Assembly (NCBI GenBank): GCA_000708835.1
Contig: DF236968.1
Span: 62,001-126,000, forward strand
Length of the DNA stretch: 64,000 nucleotides
Reading direction: 5' to 3'
Source of the DNA: Klebsormidium nitens
Lineage: Eukaryota > Streptophyta > Klebsormidiophyceae > Klebsormidiales > Klebsormidiaceae
Position numbers and translations under genes: made by a program. Positions 23,801-34,700 of this stretch are shown piece after piece. Below the pieces are notes generated by a model, which ran no database searches, was not told where the DNA came from, and saw only the letters and a program-made list of their open reading frames with translations. Position 1 is the first letter of the stretch. Every line of letters begins with the position of its first letter.

Positions 23801-26800
23801 GACGTCAACTAGATTCGTGCTTCTTGCAGGTACGACAGCGTCACTACCAAAGGCGAGCTCAAGTGGCAGGACTCTCTTACTCCGCTCAACGCTCCTTTCT
23901 TTGCGGCGGCCGACGGGCTCTTCGTGAACTACACCTGGAAAGCGGGGACGCCAGAAGCGTGCGCGCTCGCAGCCAACCGCCGCGCGCCAGATGTCTACAT
24001 GGGAGTCGATGTCTTCGGGCGGGGGACCTTTGGCGGGGGCGGATATCATGTAAGTGACGTGCAGGCGCAATCACTTTCTTTTGAGGTCTTCGATTGCTTG
24101 GAACGGCTGCCTTTTATTACTTCTTTGCGCAAAATTGTTGGCGCCAGGCCATTTCAGCAGGCGCAGCGCTCGGTCGCCAAACCCCGAAACCACAAAACCT
24201 TCGAATCCTGCTTTCTTGGTTCTTTCGCAATACTATTTTTTTTGAACGTGCACGACCGAGAGTTGGAGTTGGATTCAAGCTCTACACGCTGAATGTCCTC
24301 GTCTTCCAGCTTTCAGTCCCTCAAGCATTTTGTTCCCTTTCTCTCCCGGCAGAGCAGACAAAGCCCTCGCGGCAGCGCGCATCACCGGAGTGTTTGGCTG
24401 CCCTCTTCGCCCCGGCGTAGGCGATTGAGAATTTGCCTCGATACTTTCTGCGAAACGTTATATTGTCGGACACTGAGATTCTGAAAGGACGTATTTTTTG
24501 ACCAAGTTCTTTCTCTTCGCAAGGCAGACACAGCCCTCGCGGCAGCGCGCAGCGCCGGCGTGTCAGCTGCGCTCTTCGCCCCGGCGTGGGTGATCGAGAA
24601 CCCGCACGAGGCCGGGCCCAATTTTGAGGAGGCGCAGGAGAAATTCTGGGGGCTGGTGCAGCGGTGCTGGCCCGCCGCGCACCCCGCGGTGACTAGGCTT
24701 CCGTTTGAGTCGGACTTTAACCAGGTGAGTTGCGGCAAGATGCTTTTTGGCGCTGAAGTAAGTCTTTGGTTGCTTGTCTTTGTGGACACTGAAGGGCTCG
24801 AGATTGAAATTGCCCGCAGCGCTCCTTGAAACGATCCGAGAATCAGCGAGGACCTTCGGTCGAGGACCAGAAGCAGCGTCGATTCCTGATTAGTCAACGG
24901 TAATCCTGCGACCTTTTTTCGCACCGACTATGCACCAAGTCAGCTCCATCAACCGACTGCACGGCTGTTTCGCTGGATGAATCACTGTCACTTCCAGCTA
25001 TTGCAAAGAATTGCCTGCTTTGAACGACACATCTCTGCCCGAGTGTCCGTATCACATCCTTATGACATTCGCACCCCTCCAGTCGCCCTTTTCTAATGAA
25101 TACTGGTCAACACTTGACGCGAGCTTCTGCAGAAAATGGGCCAGATTCAGCGCTCCGACGCTGCCTGGTGTCCGAGCAATTGTTCACATACTGAATGCAT
25201 GTCCCCTGCTTTCATGAGTCGTCGAATCAAACGCTGACATTCCGGCCATAGTCCGCAGGCGGTAGGCCGCTCTCTGCGCTCGGACGGTGCCCTCGTGTCC
25301 GACCGTCCGTGGAACAACATGGCCCGGCAGAGCGTCCAACCGCTGCACCATGCCGCGCAAATTCGGTCTGCAAAGAAGCGGACAACTTTGGAGGCGGGAG
25401 TAAGGTGAGAGACTACGCATCATGAGTGTACGGCTTTAGTACCGAATTGTGCCTCAATCTACTTGTCACAGAGCGCCGCCTCTTGTAAGAACAAGCTCAT
25501 CTGAGAGGGAACGCTTGTGACGGCGAGAGTGTGAGGCGCCTTGTTGCCGAAACCTTTTTGAGCTACTTGGCAACGAACCAATCACAAAGCGCCTCCTTCG
25601 CAATGGGTATCTGACGACAAGCTTCATTGGAGTGGATGCGAGAGCTCTCCGACTTGCTTAAAAGGGGGACAAGCTTACTGCAAAAGAAAGTGGAAACCCC
25701 TTGTTCGGTGACGGCGATCAAACCCGCTGATGCGCGCTAACGTTTATTTTTCTCAGCTTCGAGAGCGCGTTCAACGGCGGCTCTTCGTACGAAGTCCGAG
25801 GCCGGCTCGAGAAGGGCGACTTTGCAGCGGTGCGGCTGTTTGATTGCAGCCTGGAGCTCAATCCGTCCAAAAGCCTGACCATCTCGTTCACGGTAAGACC
25901 CGAAAGACATATATGTTGTTATTAGGGGTTGTCGAAATGTCAGATGCGGGTGTTGAAGCGGGACTGCGTGATTCACTGACTTTGATAGAAGGCGTCAGGG
26001 CACCAGAACCCTATTGATGTATTTGTGTGCCACAACCGTTCAGAACCTGCTACAAAAGTTATACGTATGCAATTTTGTAGTCTTAGAGGTCTGTGACGGT
26101 TACTTGCCTAGAATCTGCTTCAGGGTCCACCATTTGGTCAGAGCACGATTGGCAGACAGTAGTGAATCGAGGCGGAGATCCCAGATAGCATATCTGCAGT
26201 TGCTCTGCCTTTCATCGCAACGAACGTGTTCACCAAATTCGAAATGGACGAATGAGTCTGACGTCTTCATATGAGTCTTCATATTGGTTCTGCCGTCCAA
26301 TCTCGTTGATGTGAGTGCTGTATCCCGCCTTGTAACGGGCTGCAAACCGCCCTCAAAAAGGCCTTAAAAGACCACACCTAGGAAGCAGGTGCGTTTTTTC
26401 GTCCGCACATCAGCGGGCATTGTTCCGGTTCCCTGGCGTTGCTTCCTCACGTCTTGCCGGCACAAGCTGACTCGGCATTCCCTTTTCCGCTCTTCAGGTG
26501 TCGGCGCTGCCGGACAGCCACGTGGCACTTCTTCTCCGCATCCGCTCAGCGGACAACAAAACCCTGACAATAGTCTGTAGCAGCGCCTCGGCGATTCCGG
26601 CCGGCGAATTGAAATACGAGATGACGGGAAGAAGCAACGTTCAGGGAACGGCCTCCGGGGAAACTAGAGCAGCGGGAAACGATGCCTCGGGGACACGCTC
26701 CGGGCAGTCCGTAGGGATTGCTCAAAACAGCATGAAACCGGGGGGCATGGCCGAGCAGAGCAGCACAGATCGAAGAGGAATGCAACTGGAGGCCGAGGAT

Positions 26801-27526
26801 CGGGGGGGCTCTGCCGAGCACTTTGAACGCTCCAATTCTCTCAGACGTCAGGAGCCAGGTGAGAGTAGGGCAGAAATGTCAGTTGTCAACTCAGACGGTG
26901 GGCAGTTCTTCGGTGGTCGAGAAGAGAGCGCGAGTTTACAAAGCGGGGAGTTGCATTCCATCAGCTGGGCGAGCTTTCGAAGCTTAGAGTCGCAGACAAA
27001 CGGCTGGCAAACGTTCGTTTTCCATGCGGAAGCAGGGTTAACGGGGCGATTGACCAATATTGGGGTTGTCTGCAACGTGGGCGGGTTGCTGGACGAAAGC
27101 GACCTGGAAAGCGTGTGGGAGACGATGAAAGAGCATACGGAAGATCTGTGGGTTTTGCGAGAACGAGAGGAGCAGAACCGGTGGGGACCGGTCGAAAACG
27201 AGCAGAAACCTACCGTTGCTATGGATGAAAGAACAGCAGACGATGCGACCGACCAACAAAACAATGGGAAGAAGGAAACCGGCAGTACGCGGGGGACTGT
27301 GACGAATCAGACCAGCGAGTCCTTGCAGCCGGAAATAAAGGAGCCAAGTATGGGCTCAGAACTAGGTCGGAGAATGCTGAGGGGCTCGGCCCGAAACGTT
27401 GAGAGCCATGAGGAAAGAGCATCTCATGTGGACGGAAGACCCGCCGAAGATCATGCTGCCAGGGATGACAACAACGGCTTTCGAGTCCGACTCGGCCACG
27501 TTGCATTACAGTACTTGAGTAACTAG
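20879..27526 (+). CDS. ENGASE: Cytosolic endo-beta-N-acetylglucosaminidase (glycoside hydrolase family 85)
   Basis: Cleaves the chitobiose core of free N-glycans in the cytosol (family knowledge). Exons with closing phases: 20879-21101, 21780-21979, 22328-22575, 23830-24049, 24524-24724, 25259-25404, 25757-25892, 26498-27526 (TAG). Product about 800 residues. Landmarks: EPLRSLEEL, RLLVCHDLQGGY, WTDAAHRHDVKVLGTFITEWD, the catalytic segment FDGWLLNIEN with the Asn/Glu pair, VIWYDSVT, FVNYTWKAG, VYMGVDVFGRGTFGGG, LFAPAW, FESDFNQ, DRPWNNMARQSVQPL and a beta-rich module (NGGSSYEVRGRLEKG). The last exon is long. It holds a low-complexity insert, then NGWQTFVFHAE and LGHVALQYL as in the plant C-terminus. 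A further acidic stretch between them has no counterpart I know. Unusual: partial copies of exons 4 and 5 sit in the two preceding introns. A small exon in the 21102-21779 intron cannot be excluded. Confidence 0.93.
23276..23460 (+). pseudogene. Decoy exon copy 1 of ENGase exon 4
   Basis: Open in frame with exon 3 (TG + GTACCAC gives W-Y-H). It keeps EGELEWQDALTPLNAPFF and FVNYTWKAG but lacks the VYMGVDVFGRG half and a normal donor. The frame ends at TGA exactly where copy 2 begins (GTATGA). If used it would truncate the protein just after the catalytic exon. Confidence 0.8.
23461..23644 (+). pseudogene. Decoy exon copy 2 of ENGase exon 4, with stop
   Basis: Keeps YDSVTTKGEL but has WQD changed to RQD, FFAA to SFLA, and the YTW motif changed to HT-stop (TGG to TAG at about 23566). 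Confidence 0.85.
23645..23829 (+). pseudogene. Decoy exon copy 3 of ENGase exon 4
   Basis: Reads YDKVTTEGKLEWQDSL...FFAATDRLFVKYTYKAG, with several substitutions at positions conserved in GH85 (D-G to D-R, N-Y-T-W to K-Y-T-Y). Lacks the second exon half. Confidence 0.8.
24350..24440 (+). pseudogene. Truncated copy of ENGase exon 5
   Basis: AGACAAAGCCCTCGCGGCAG and the following about 55 bases repeat the start of the real exon at 24524-24610 (170 bp downstream). The conserved W codon is TAG (GCGTAG versus GCGTGG), and the acceptor is out of phase with exon 4. Confidence 0.85.
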
Positions 27527-28805
27527 CCTGGGACGTGTACTTGTATAAGTGCCTTTGCCTTGAAGACGCTGAATGCTTTTTGGTCCCTGTAGACGCTTCT
27601 ACTGACTCTGGACGATCGACGGCTTGTCTCCGTCGATAACTGATATACTGAAATATACGATACATTTGCGTACATTTCGTAAGTGCCTTTCGGTGCGGAG
27701 GCTATTTCTGGTCTCTGCACAGCGGGCCGCGGCATGATCATACATTCAATTGTGCTGGCCTATGCAGTCAACCTCCGACTTTCGTATAGAAATACGAACA
27801 GGCCCGGCCTTGCCATGCAAGCCCGAGCGACAGACGTTTGAAACTTCTTGCATGGTCCAACTTCATTCATGCAAAGCTCCGGTGGTCCAAGCTACAAAGT
27901 AGTGCATAGACTTATCATGCAATGTCATGCATCCCGCGCGGCCGCCCTCTGCTTTATCTGCCGACATCCGATCAGACCTAGATCGAGGAACAAAATCATT
28001 CATCGAACAGTGTTTGCAAACGCGCACGTTTACATGACGTACACAAATTACCATGCAAAGATATGAACAATACTCATATTTAATCCAAGGCATACTTTCC
28101 CGACAACATCAGACTCTCGCGATCGAGTGCATGTCGACAGGCTACATACTTATATAAGATCGTCGGCATCTATGATCGAAGTGCCAAGTTGGACACTATA
28201 TCGATCAGTTGCAGTTGCATGCCATTCATGCCAGAACACATTCGATCGAAAGGCCCATATAGGTAGTGCGAACGTACCTCGATAATTGGCTCTGGATTGG
28301 AAAGCTGCTCTTTGCATGTTTAGCTACTGCTGGGTCTGCCGCCGCCATTGTATGTAACAGTCACGTTCCTACATAACGTATTCGGATGAACAATGATCGT
28401 CAATGCCCAAATCTGTAGCGCCCCGGGCCCACAATCGCTGTACGTTTGTACATTTTTGAGCACACGCATCACTCAGGCTTTTTTATAGTCATTGCAAACC
28501 CCGGCGGCCACCTCTTATCAACTTCCCCCTGGAAGAGTTCGTCAATACTTGACAGAGTTTTTGACTAATATCACGGAGCAACATGATCAAATTGCAGCCT
28601 ATTGCTGTCATTCGAATCACTCATCTTGAGAGACTCAACTTAGCCCGCGGCCTTCTACTTCGCTTGTAGACTCCATTTACTGCACACTGATATGTGTGAT
28701 GTTGAGCGTATGGATGTCCTTGAGCAAGGCGGCTTTAGATGCCCAAACCCTGACAACTTGGCTTTCAATGCTCCGCATCACAAGTTGGCATACCACGTTC
28801 CGAGA
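27527..28805. other. Intergenic between convergent ENGase and F-box-Sec7 genes
   Basis: AT-richer than the genes, with many catgca/atgcat-type words (27840-28330), but no terminal repeats or coding signal that I can support. Confidence 0.5.
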
Positions 28806-30807
28806 TTATGTCTTCCTCACTGCGAGCTTTGCCACCGTCTGGTCGTGAATCTCTCCGAGGATCGGTGCTGGCAACTGCACGTATGCCCACTTCAGAAACC
28901 GTTCTCTGCTCTCGGACACATGCGCCTGTAAAGCAGAAAGACACAGTTGCATGAGAATGCTGCTGCTTCGTCACGATTCGTACTGCACGAATCCGCAATC
29001 AGTTGCTTGCAGTGAGCTTTTCTGGGTCAGTACTTGCATTGTAGAAAGACGTTCCTAGGAAGGCCGCAGCTCTTGAAGCATAGCGGTCCCGAATACAAAG
29101 TGCGCGGTTTTGACCGCTCCGTTTCCACGAACCCCTCAAGATCCGCACTTAGTTCGTTGTGCTGGCTGAGAAGCGGTTTTCTGAATACACGAATACACGA
29201 ATATTGCGGAGTTTTTCAAATACAAGTTGTGCCGGGATTCAACTATTAAATTTCTGAAAACGAGAGACGGGCAGGATAATTTGATGCGAACGAAAGTTCT
29301 TTCTGTCTTGCCAGGCAACCGTGGCGGCTCGCACAAGGTTCTTGTAGCAATGTCTCAAAGCAGTCGCCTAAACCCCCTACGAAACTGAGACCAAATCGTA
29401 ACGTGATTGTTCAACGGGAGTGACAGCCTGAGAATGCGCAGCTCCATCAAACGTATGGGAAAGGAATTAGCCATAGAAGTGCTGGGTCTGCATTGAAACA
29501 GCCAATATAGAGCGGTTCCGGAAAAACACGCCAAATAAGCTGAAGCTCACCTTCAGTTCAAACAGGCTTCGGTCCACAACGCTCGCCCGCAGATCTAATA
29601 GGCACATCGCCAAGTCCGCTGCCATTGTGGGGGTGAACTCTACCCGCAAACCACCCCCCGGTTCGGAAGCTGATCTCAACCCGGGATTGCACCGCAAATA
29701 TCTCTCCCCGAACCTCCTCAGGATCCGCAACCGCTTATGGGGAAGGTTTGGCATGACAAACCCACCGTCGAATAATTCGAGCGCATCTTCAATATCCAGA
29801 CCCGCAAAATCGAACGGTTCTAGGTAGGCTTGCAATATCTTGTCGCAGCGAGGGGTTCGATCTCCCAGGTAATCGCCTATCAGGCCCCGGTTGAGATCCG
29901 CTCCCTTGAGCAGAAATCGGGCGACAGCAGACTCCTCGTGGAAGACTTCGTTTTGCATGAGGAATGCGATGCCCTGCCGGGGCTTGGCGTTGAAGAGGGG
30001 AGCTGCCTCCTGTGGATGCGGAATACCTCAGGTGAGGGTGCAGGTTAGAGGGGGTTAGAGTGCGGAGGTAGGAATTGCCTTTCTGTAGCAAATAAGGGAG
30101 CAGAAATGAGCGCGCCGCCAAGCTATAGGAGGTGACTCACAGGTTAGTGGAAGCGGGTTTAGCGGTAAGGTTAGGGATCAGGATTTAGAGCGCAGTGTGG
30201 AGAGCAGCTCAACTGTTTTCTAGGCTAAAGCATGTGTCATTTGAGGATGAGTATGAGCCTTGCGGGAACAGGTTACAGGACACACAGACAGATATTGGGA
30301 CTGTAGAAAGACCACCTGAACCGTAGTCATCCCTGTATTCTCAACTTGTTCAAGGGTGCTTCTGATAGTGCCTCTTCTAATTGCAGAATGGTCATCACTC
30401 CTACAAACATATCAATGTCAGTCAGCTGCAGCTTTTAGGGTCCTCAAGCTAGCGCCTCAATTTCCAGTCCCCCACCAAAGGCTTGAGTATAGCCTCACCT
30501 GACTTGCGACCGCGTGCCACCGTCGGCCGACCTGCCATGCCGACAGGAATGCCTCTGGTTCGCACTTTCGCAGAATGAGGGCCAGAAGCTCATCAGGGAG
30601 GGCAGAGAATGGGTTTTCCGCCTCCAACACCAGACTCAGTTCAGAGTCTGCTTTTCCAAGGGCGGATGTCTCCAGTCCAGGGTCACATTCGGCTCCAGTG
30701 CGACCAGAAGTCTCTGAGGGGGAGGATCCTGTGCCACTAGTGACATAGAGCTTACTCCATCTGTCTGCCAGCCAGCTCTTTGCAGCCGTCCAGAAGAAGG
30801 GCTCCAT
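28806..30807 (-). CDS. F-box protein with Sec7-like domain (FBXO8-like architecture)
   Basis: Three exons, all phase 0: 30807-30499, 30009-29551, 28925-28806 (TAA); about 295 residues (human FBXO8 is about 319). Exon 1 ends in an F-box: residues about 69-103 with FSALPDELLALILRKCEPEAF and WHAVASQ. Exon 2 is a Sec7-like fold: AKPRQGIAFLMQNEVF, VARFLLKGADLNRGLIGDYLGD, then LELFDGGFVMPNLPHKRL and RYLRCNPGLR. Exon 3 supplies the last helices (SRERFLKWAYVQLPAPILGEI). In active Arf exchange factors the fourth element reads F-x-LPGE-x-x-K; here it reads F-V-M-P-N-L-P-H-K, so the glutamate finger is missing. Inference: an SCF adaptor that recognises Arf-type GTPases rather than an exchange factor. 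An additional exon between 29551 and 28925 is possible. Divergent to MO25. Confidence 0.85.
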
Positions 30808-31771
30808 GGCTCTAAAGAGCTGAATCTATTCTGGTGAATCTAAGCTTCTCCTGAGTACAACCTTTGAACCTCCTTTGGACGCAATTCGCCAATATATAAT
30901 TCAGAAGCCTGGTTGGATGCTCGTGGCTTCTCTCCTTCTCAGGTGGTCTAAAGCCAACTCAAGTGCTGCTCCATAGCTCGTGAATCCCCAAGGAGTCGAG
31001 AAGAGGCCGGCATGCCCAGAAGCTCAGCGGATGTCAAAGTGTCGTGAGCTGAAGGTCCAGGCATAGATCGATGCCAGCGCTCAAGCACCAAAGTACGTCT
31101 TCCCCAGTAGTACTTCAGCCTTTTCTGCGCCTCCCCACGCGCCTCTCACCTTCAATGCTGCACAAGCAGTGGCTTTAGAAGCAAAGGTGGACGAGCCAGT
31201 CTCCAGAGCTGCCAGGGTCCAATGAATGCGGGGCGCTGGTCGCGCTACCGGTCAGGGGGATCACTCCAACTTGACTGACTCTGACTCTGACTCTGAGTAT
31301 GGTACGTACCGCGTGACCACTTGGCAGCATGACGTCGCACTAGAGCTGGCCTGTGCTGAGGACGTCAACAGTTCCTGCCATGGCGCATTATGGCTGCAGG
31401 CGGCCTGCAGGCTTTATTACACTGATCTGCTCCGCAGCACAAGCAATACACCAAGCAATTATACCAAGCCCTGGGCTGCTTGTTCCTATGGGCATCAACT
31501 CAAGTTGTGGAATGCACAGGCAATTGCACACCAAATGCTGACAACTTTCCTCATTGAAGTTCTTCTCGAGCTTGGGCCAGTGTAGCGCCACTCCTGTTAG
31601 GTAGGAGGTCTGTGGAACAGTTGAGAAAGTGGTCGCAGTGCTTACTCTGCATTCCTCGAATTTAGACTGCCACTTTTGGCGCCGGTGGGCAACTCAACGG
31701 ATCAATAGCACCCCCCCGTAGGCCAGCTCTCTGCCTCCTTATGCGGCAGCTGACTTTACTGCATCCTCGTT
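30808..31771. promoter_or_regulatory. Divergent promoter region, F-box-Sec7 (-) and MO25 (+)
   Basis: 964 bp between start codons. A TATA-like aatatataatt stands at about 30891-30901, 85-95 bp upstream of the F-box gene's ATG. An open frame at 31226-31585 matches nothing known. Confidence 0.45.
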
Positions 31772-34700
31772 ATGTCATTCTCTCTGTTCAAGCAGAAGGG
31801 TGTTCGCACTCCCGAAGACATCGTGAGGCACGTGCGGGACGCTCTACGAGCCTCAGTGGAACACCATGATCAGTCGTCTGAAGCAGAAACGAAACTTCGT
31901 TATGAAAAGGTGCGGTTCTTGTGTTTGGCAGCATGGTTTTAGCATCAGCATGGCAGCATTGCTGTTCATTGATAGTCGATGGTTTACTTTCTTTGCCAAG
32001 CAATGAAAGGTGCGGCAGACCTGATCAATAGGCTCATGCGAGCATCGTTTGTAATGCATCACATCCGTCCAAGGACAAAACCCTCTTCTTTTCCAAACCT
32101 ACACCTTGGGCTCTCCTCAGGAGCATAAGCAGATGATTCACTCGTGCCGTTACAGTAGGGGGTCTTATGAGTATGACGGTGTCCGCTTCTTCAAGTAGCT
32201 TGCACAGATAGCTGGATGCCTGATAGGCAAAAGCGTTGACCTCTGTAATAAAAGCATAGGGAATGCCATATCTTGGGCTACACTTCTGGTTATTGCAAAC
32301 CTCATTCTTCCTGCATGCCAGGTATGGATTTGTTACAGTGGCCTCACGCAGCCAGACTGTTGTGGCTCAATCCCAGGCCACAGCCCCAGCCACACCACTT
32401 GTTTTCCCCAGAAGCTCACTGCACCTGTGCGCACTCACTCTTCTTCTTTGAAAGAAGACACCACACCCCCCAGCAGTTGTGTAACACCTGTCACAATCTG
32501 AGCGGACTTGGCATAATCTTTAAAGGACCAGAATCGGTGCTTTATCAGGCACGTTGCTGTGCAGGCGTGCGAGAGCCTGGAAGTCCTCAAGGCGGCTCTC
32601 GGCAGTGACAGCTCCGTAGAGGGGGCTCCCGATGCCGTAGCGGAGGCTGCGTGCCGGGAGGCGGTTCCCGAGGCTCTGATCGCAGCACTGCCGGGCCTAG
32701 ACTTCCAGGTGGGCCCTTCTGCTCCGCACTGGCACCTGGCATCACTACCACACTATGGACATGCGCACTATGTTGTCACTTGTGTGAAAACACCCGTCGT
32801 ACGTTTGGTCGCCCTCCCAAAAGTACTTCAAGGATCATACGTTTTGGTCGCCTCTCACCTCTTGCCTCTTCTTGAAAGTAGATCAAGGATACTCAAGCCA
32901 GTCATTTGGTTGCTTTCTTACCAGTATCTCAATCACAACCGTATGACATGTTCGTCGCCTTTCTAAAATCAATTGAAATACATGGCCTTTCTCCAGGTTG
33001 AAGACTGCGGGCGCGTATTCGCTCCATAGCAGCCAGAAATGTTATGATTTGTTGGTGTCAGCAAAATCACAAAACCATACTCTGTATGTCCAAACAATGT
33101 TATGCCACGCAAAGCAAAGGCAGGCGGCGGCGGCTGGAGTGTGCCAGCGGAGTAAGATGGCCTCTTGCGGGAAAAAGGTTGCCGGGGCGTGTTCTCGCAG
33201 CCACAGTGCTTCATTCTCTTGTGCTGGGAGCCGGTGGCCGATCGTTCATGTTGTTTGTGGACAAAGACGATGTCCACATTGAGCACTGGCCTGATTTGGA
33301 CTTCAAGTGCTGCGGGGACTTGAGGGGGGTGTGGTGAATAGGAATGTGCTCAGCTCGTGTTCTACGGCCTGTGTAGGGACGCAAGCTGGCGGCTGCGGTC
33401 TTTGCCGGTCTACTGCGACAACCAGCCCCGCCCGTCTACCTGGAGCAGCACCCCCTCCTGATGGACCAACTCATCGCAGGGTCAGCACCAACGCTTTTGG
33501 GACTTAACCATGGCTGGCTGTGCCCGGGTTAGCAGCTGATCAGGCTGCGCAGATCCTGGTTACTGTCTCTGGTTAAGCACAGTATATGATCCCCATGGCC
33601 GCCCTCCTTCCCAGCTTTGAATATGGGCAGCCTGGGAGGGAGTGAGTACATGGGGTCACTCTGCGCTAAACGCCGCTTGGCTTGCAGCCCCCGCCCCTCC
33701 CCTAACCCTGTGTTCAACCCTCCTCTAACTTTCTTCTTGAACCCTCCTCTAACCTCCTGCTTAACGCTCTGATTTGTCGGTGCAGGTATGCGCAGCCGCC
33801 GATCGCCCTCTTCTGCGGCAGCATGCTCCGGGACTGTGCGCGACACGCCGGCGTCACGCGGTGCGTCCGTTTCCCTCCTGCCTTGCCTTTATCAATTTCT
33901 AGCGTAGTTGTGATAAGTGCAGGATATATTAAGCATCTGATTCCTACGTGCCCTGCTTCTATGAATTTCTACCGGTTGTATTTAAGTGGAAGATAAGATA
34001 ACCCTGGGACGGGTGCAGTTAGTACGGGGGTTTAGGGTGGGCATGGTTGCGGAGCGGGTCGGCGTTTCGGGTGTTAGCTTCTTTCTTATCAATTATAACT
34101 TGGGCTTATGTTAACCAACCTAAAAACCTACCTTACTTCTCCTGGCCCCGCACTTGCTCAGTCCGGCTCTAAAACGCACTGGAACGAACCGGTTCCCTTT
34201 CTCAGCTGTGGGCCGTTTTGGTGGCGATGCTTCTGATTAGCGCTGGATTTAGGAGGCGCTTATACCTTAAGCGGTTCCAGTACGCATTTCACAGAGGGCG
34301 TCTCTCTCCGTGTGTGCAGCGAGGTTCTGAGCCTGCCGTCCTTCTTCCGCTTCTTCGAGTATGCCCAGGCCCCGTCTTTCGAGGTATCATGCGATGCTTT
34401 CACAACCTTCAAGGTAAGCCTTCCTTGGCAAACTGATGGATTTGCGGACATTTGAAGAAAAATGGCTCCCACTAGATTCCGAACCAGGAATACTAGATCT
34501 CAACTATTAGAATCCCAATACGACAGGAGAACGGACAGCCAGAGTTAAGCCGAATTTGCTTCTTTTAACACCCGTCCGCAAGTATGCACCGGCTACTCTC
34601 AACGAAGCGCTGGTAACATGAAGCATGTGAAGATGTAGATTCCCAATAAGGATAGAATAACCACAGCAACAACAACAACGGTAGGGGGCCAAACTGACGC

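Larger units (their letters stand above)
23238..23955 (+). repeat. Four tandem copies of an exon-4 segment with its splice acceptor in ENGase
   Basis: Copies start after CAG acceptors at 23276, 23461, 23645 and 23830 (periods 185, 184, 185 bp). Each unit holds about 30-40 bp of the intron 3' end (cgtcaa...ttcgtgctt..gcag) and about 125-130 bp of exon encoding YDSVTTKGEL..LTPLNAPFF..FVNYTWKAG. Only copy 4 continues into the second half of the exon and a donor (24050). Confidence 0.93.

Noticed and set aside
27840-28330. atgca-rich stretch as a MITE
   Set aside because: No convincing terminal inverted repeats or target duplication could be identified by eye.
31226-31585. 119-codon frame upstream of MO25 with an acidic DSDSDSE run
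   Set aside because: Low-complexity start from a CTGACT repeat; lies in the shared promoter interval and matches nothing.
32997-33336. Possible MO25 exon starting VEDCGRVFA
   Set aside because: Has an in-frame TAG after ten codons; the exon at 33377 gives the conserved MO25 sequence in phase.
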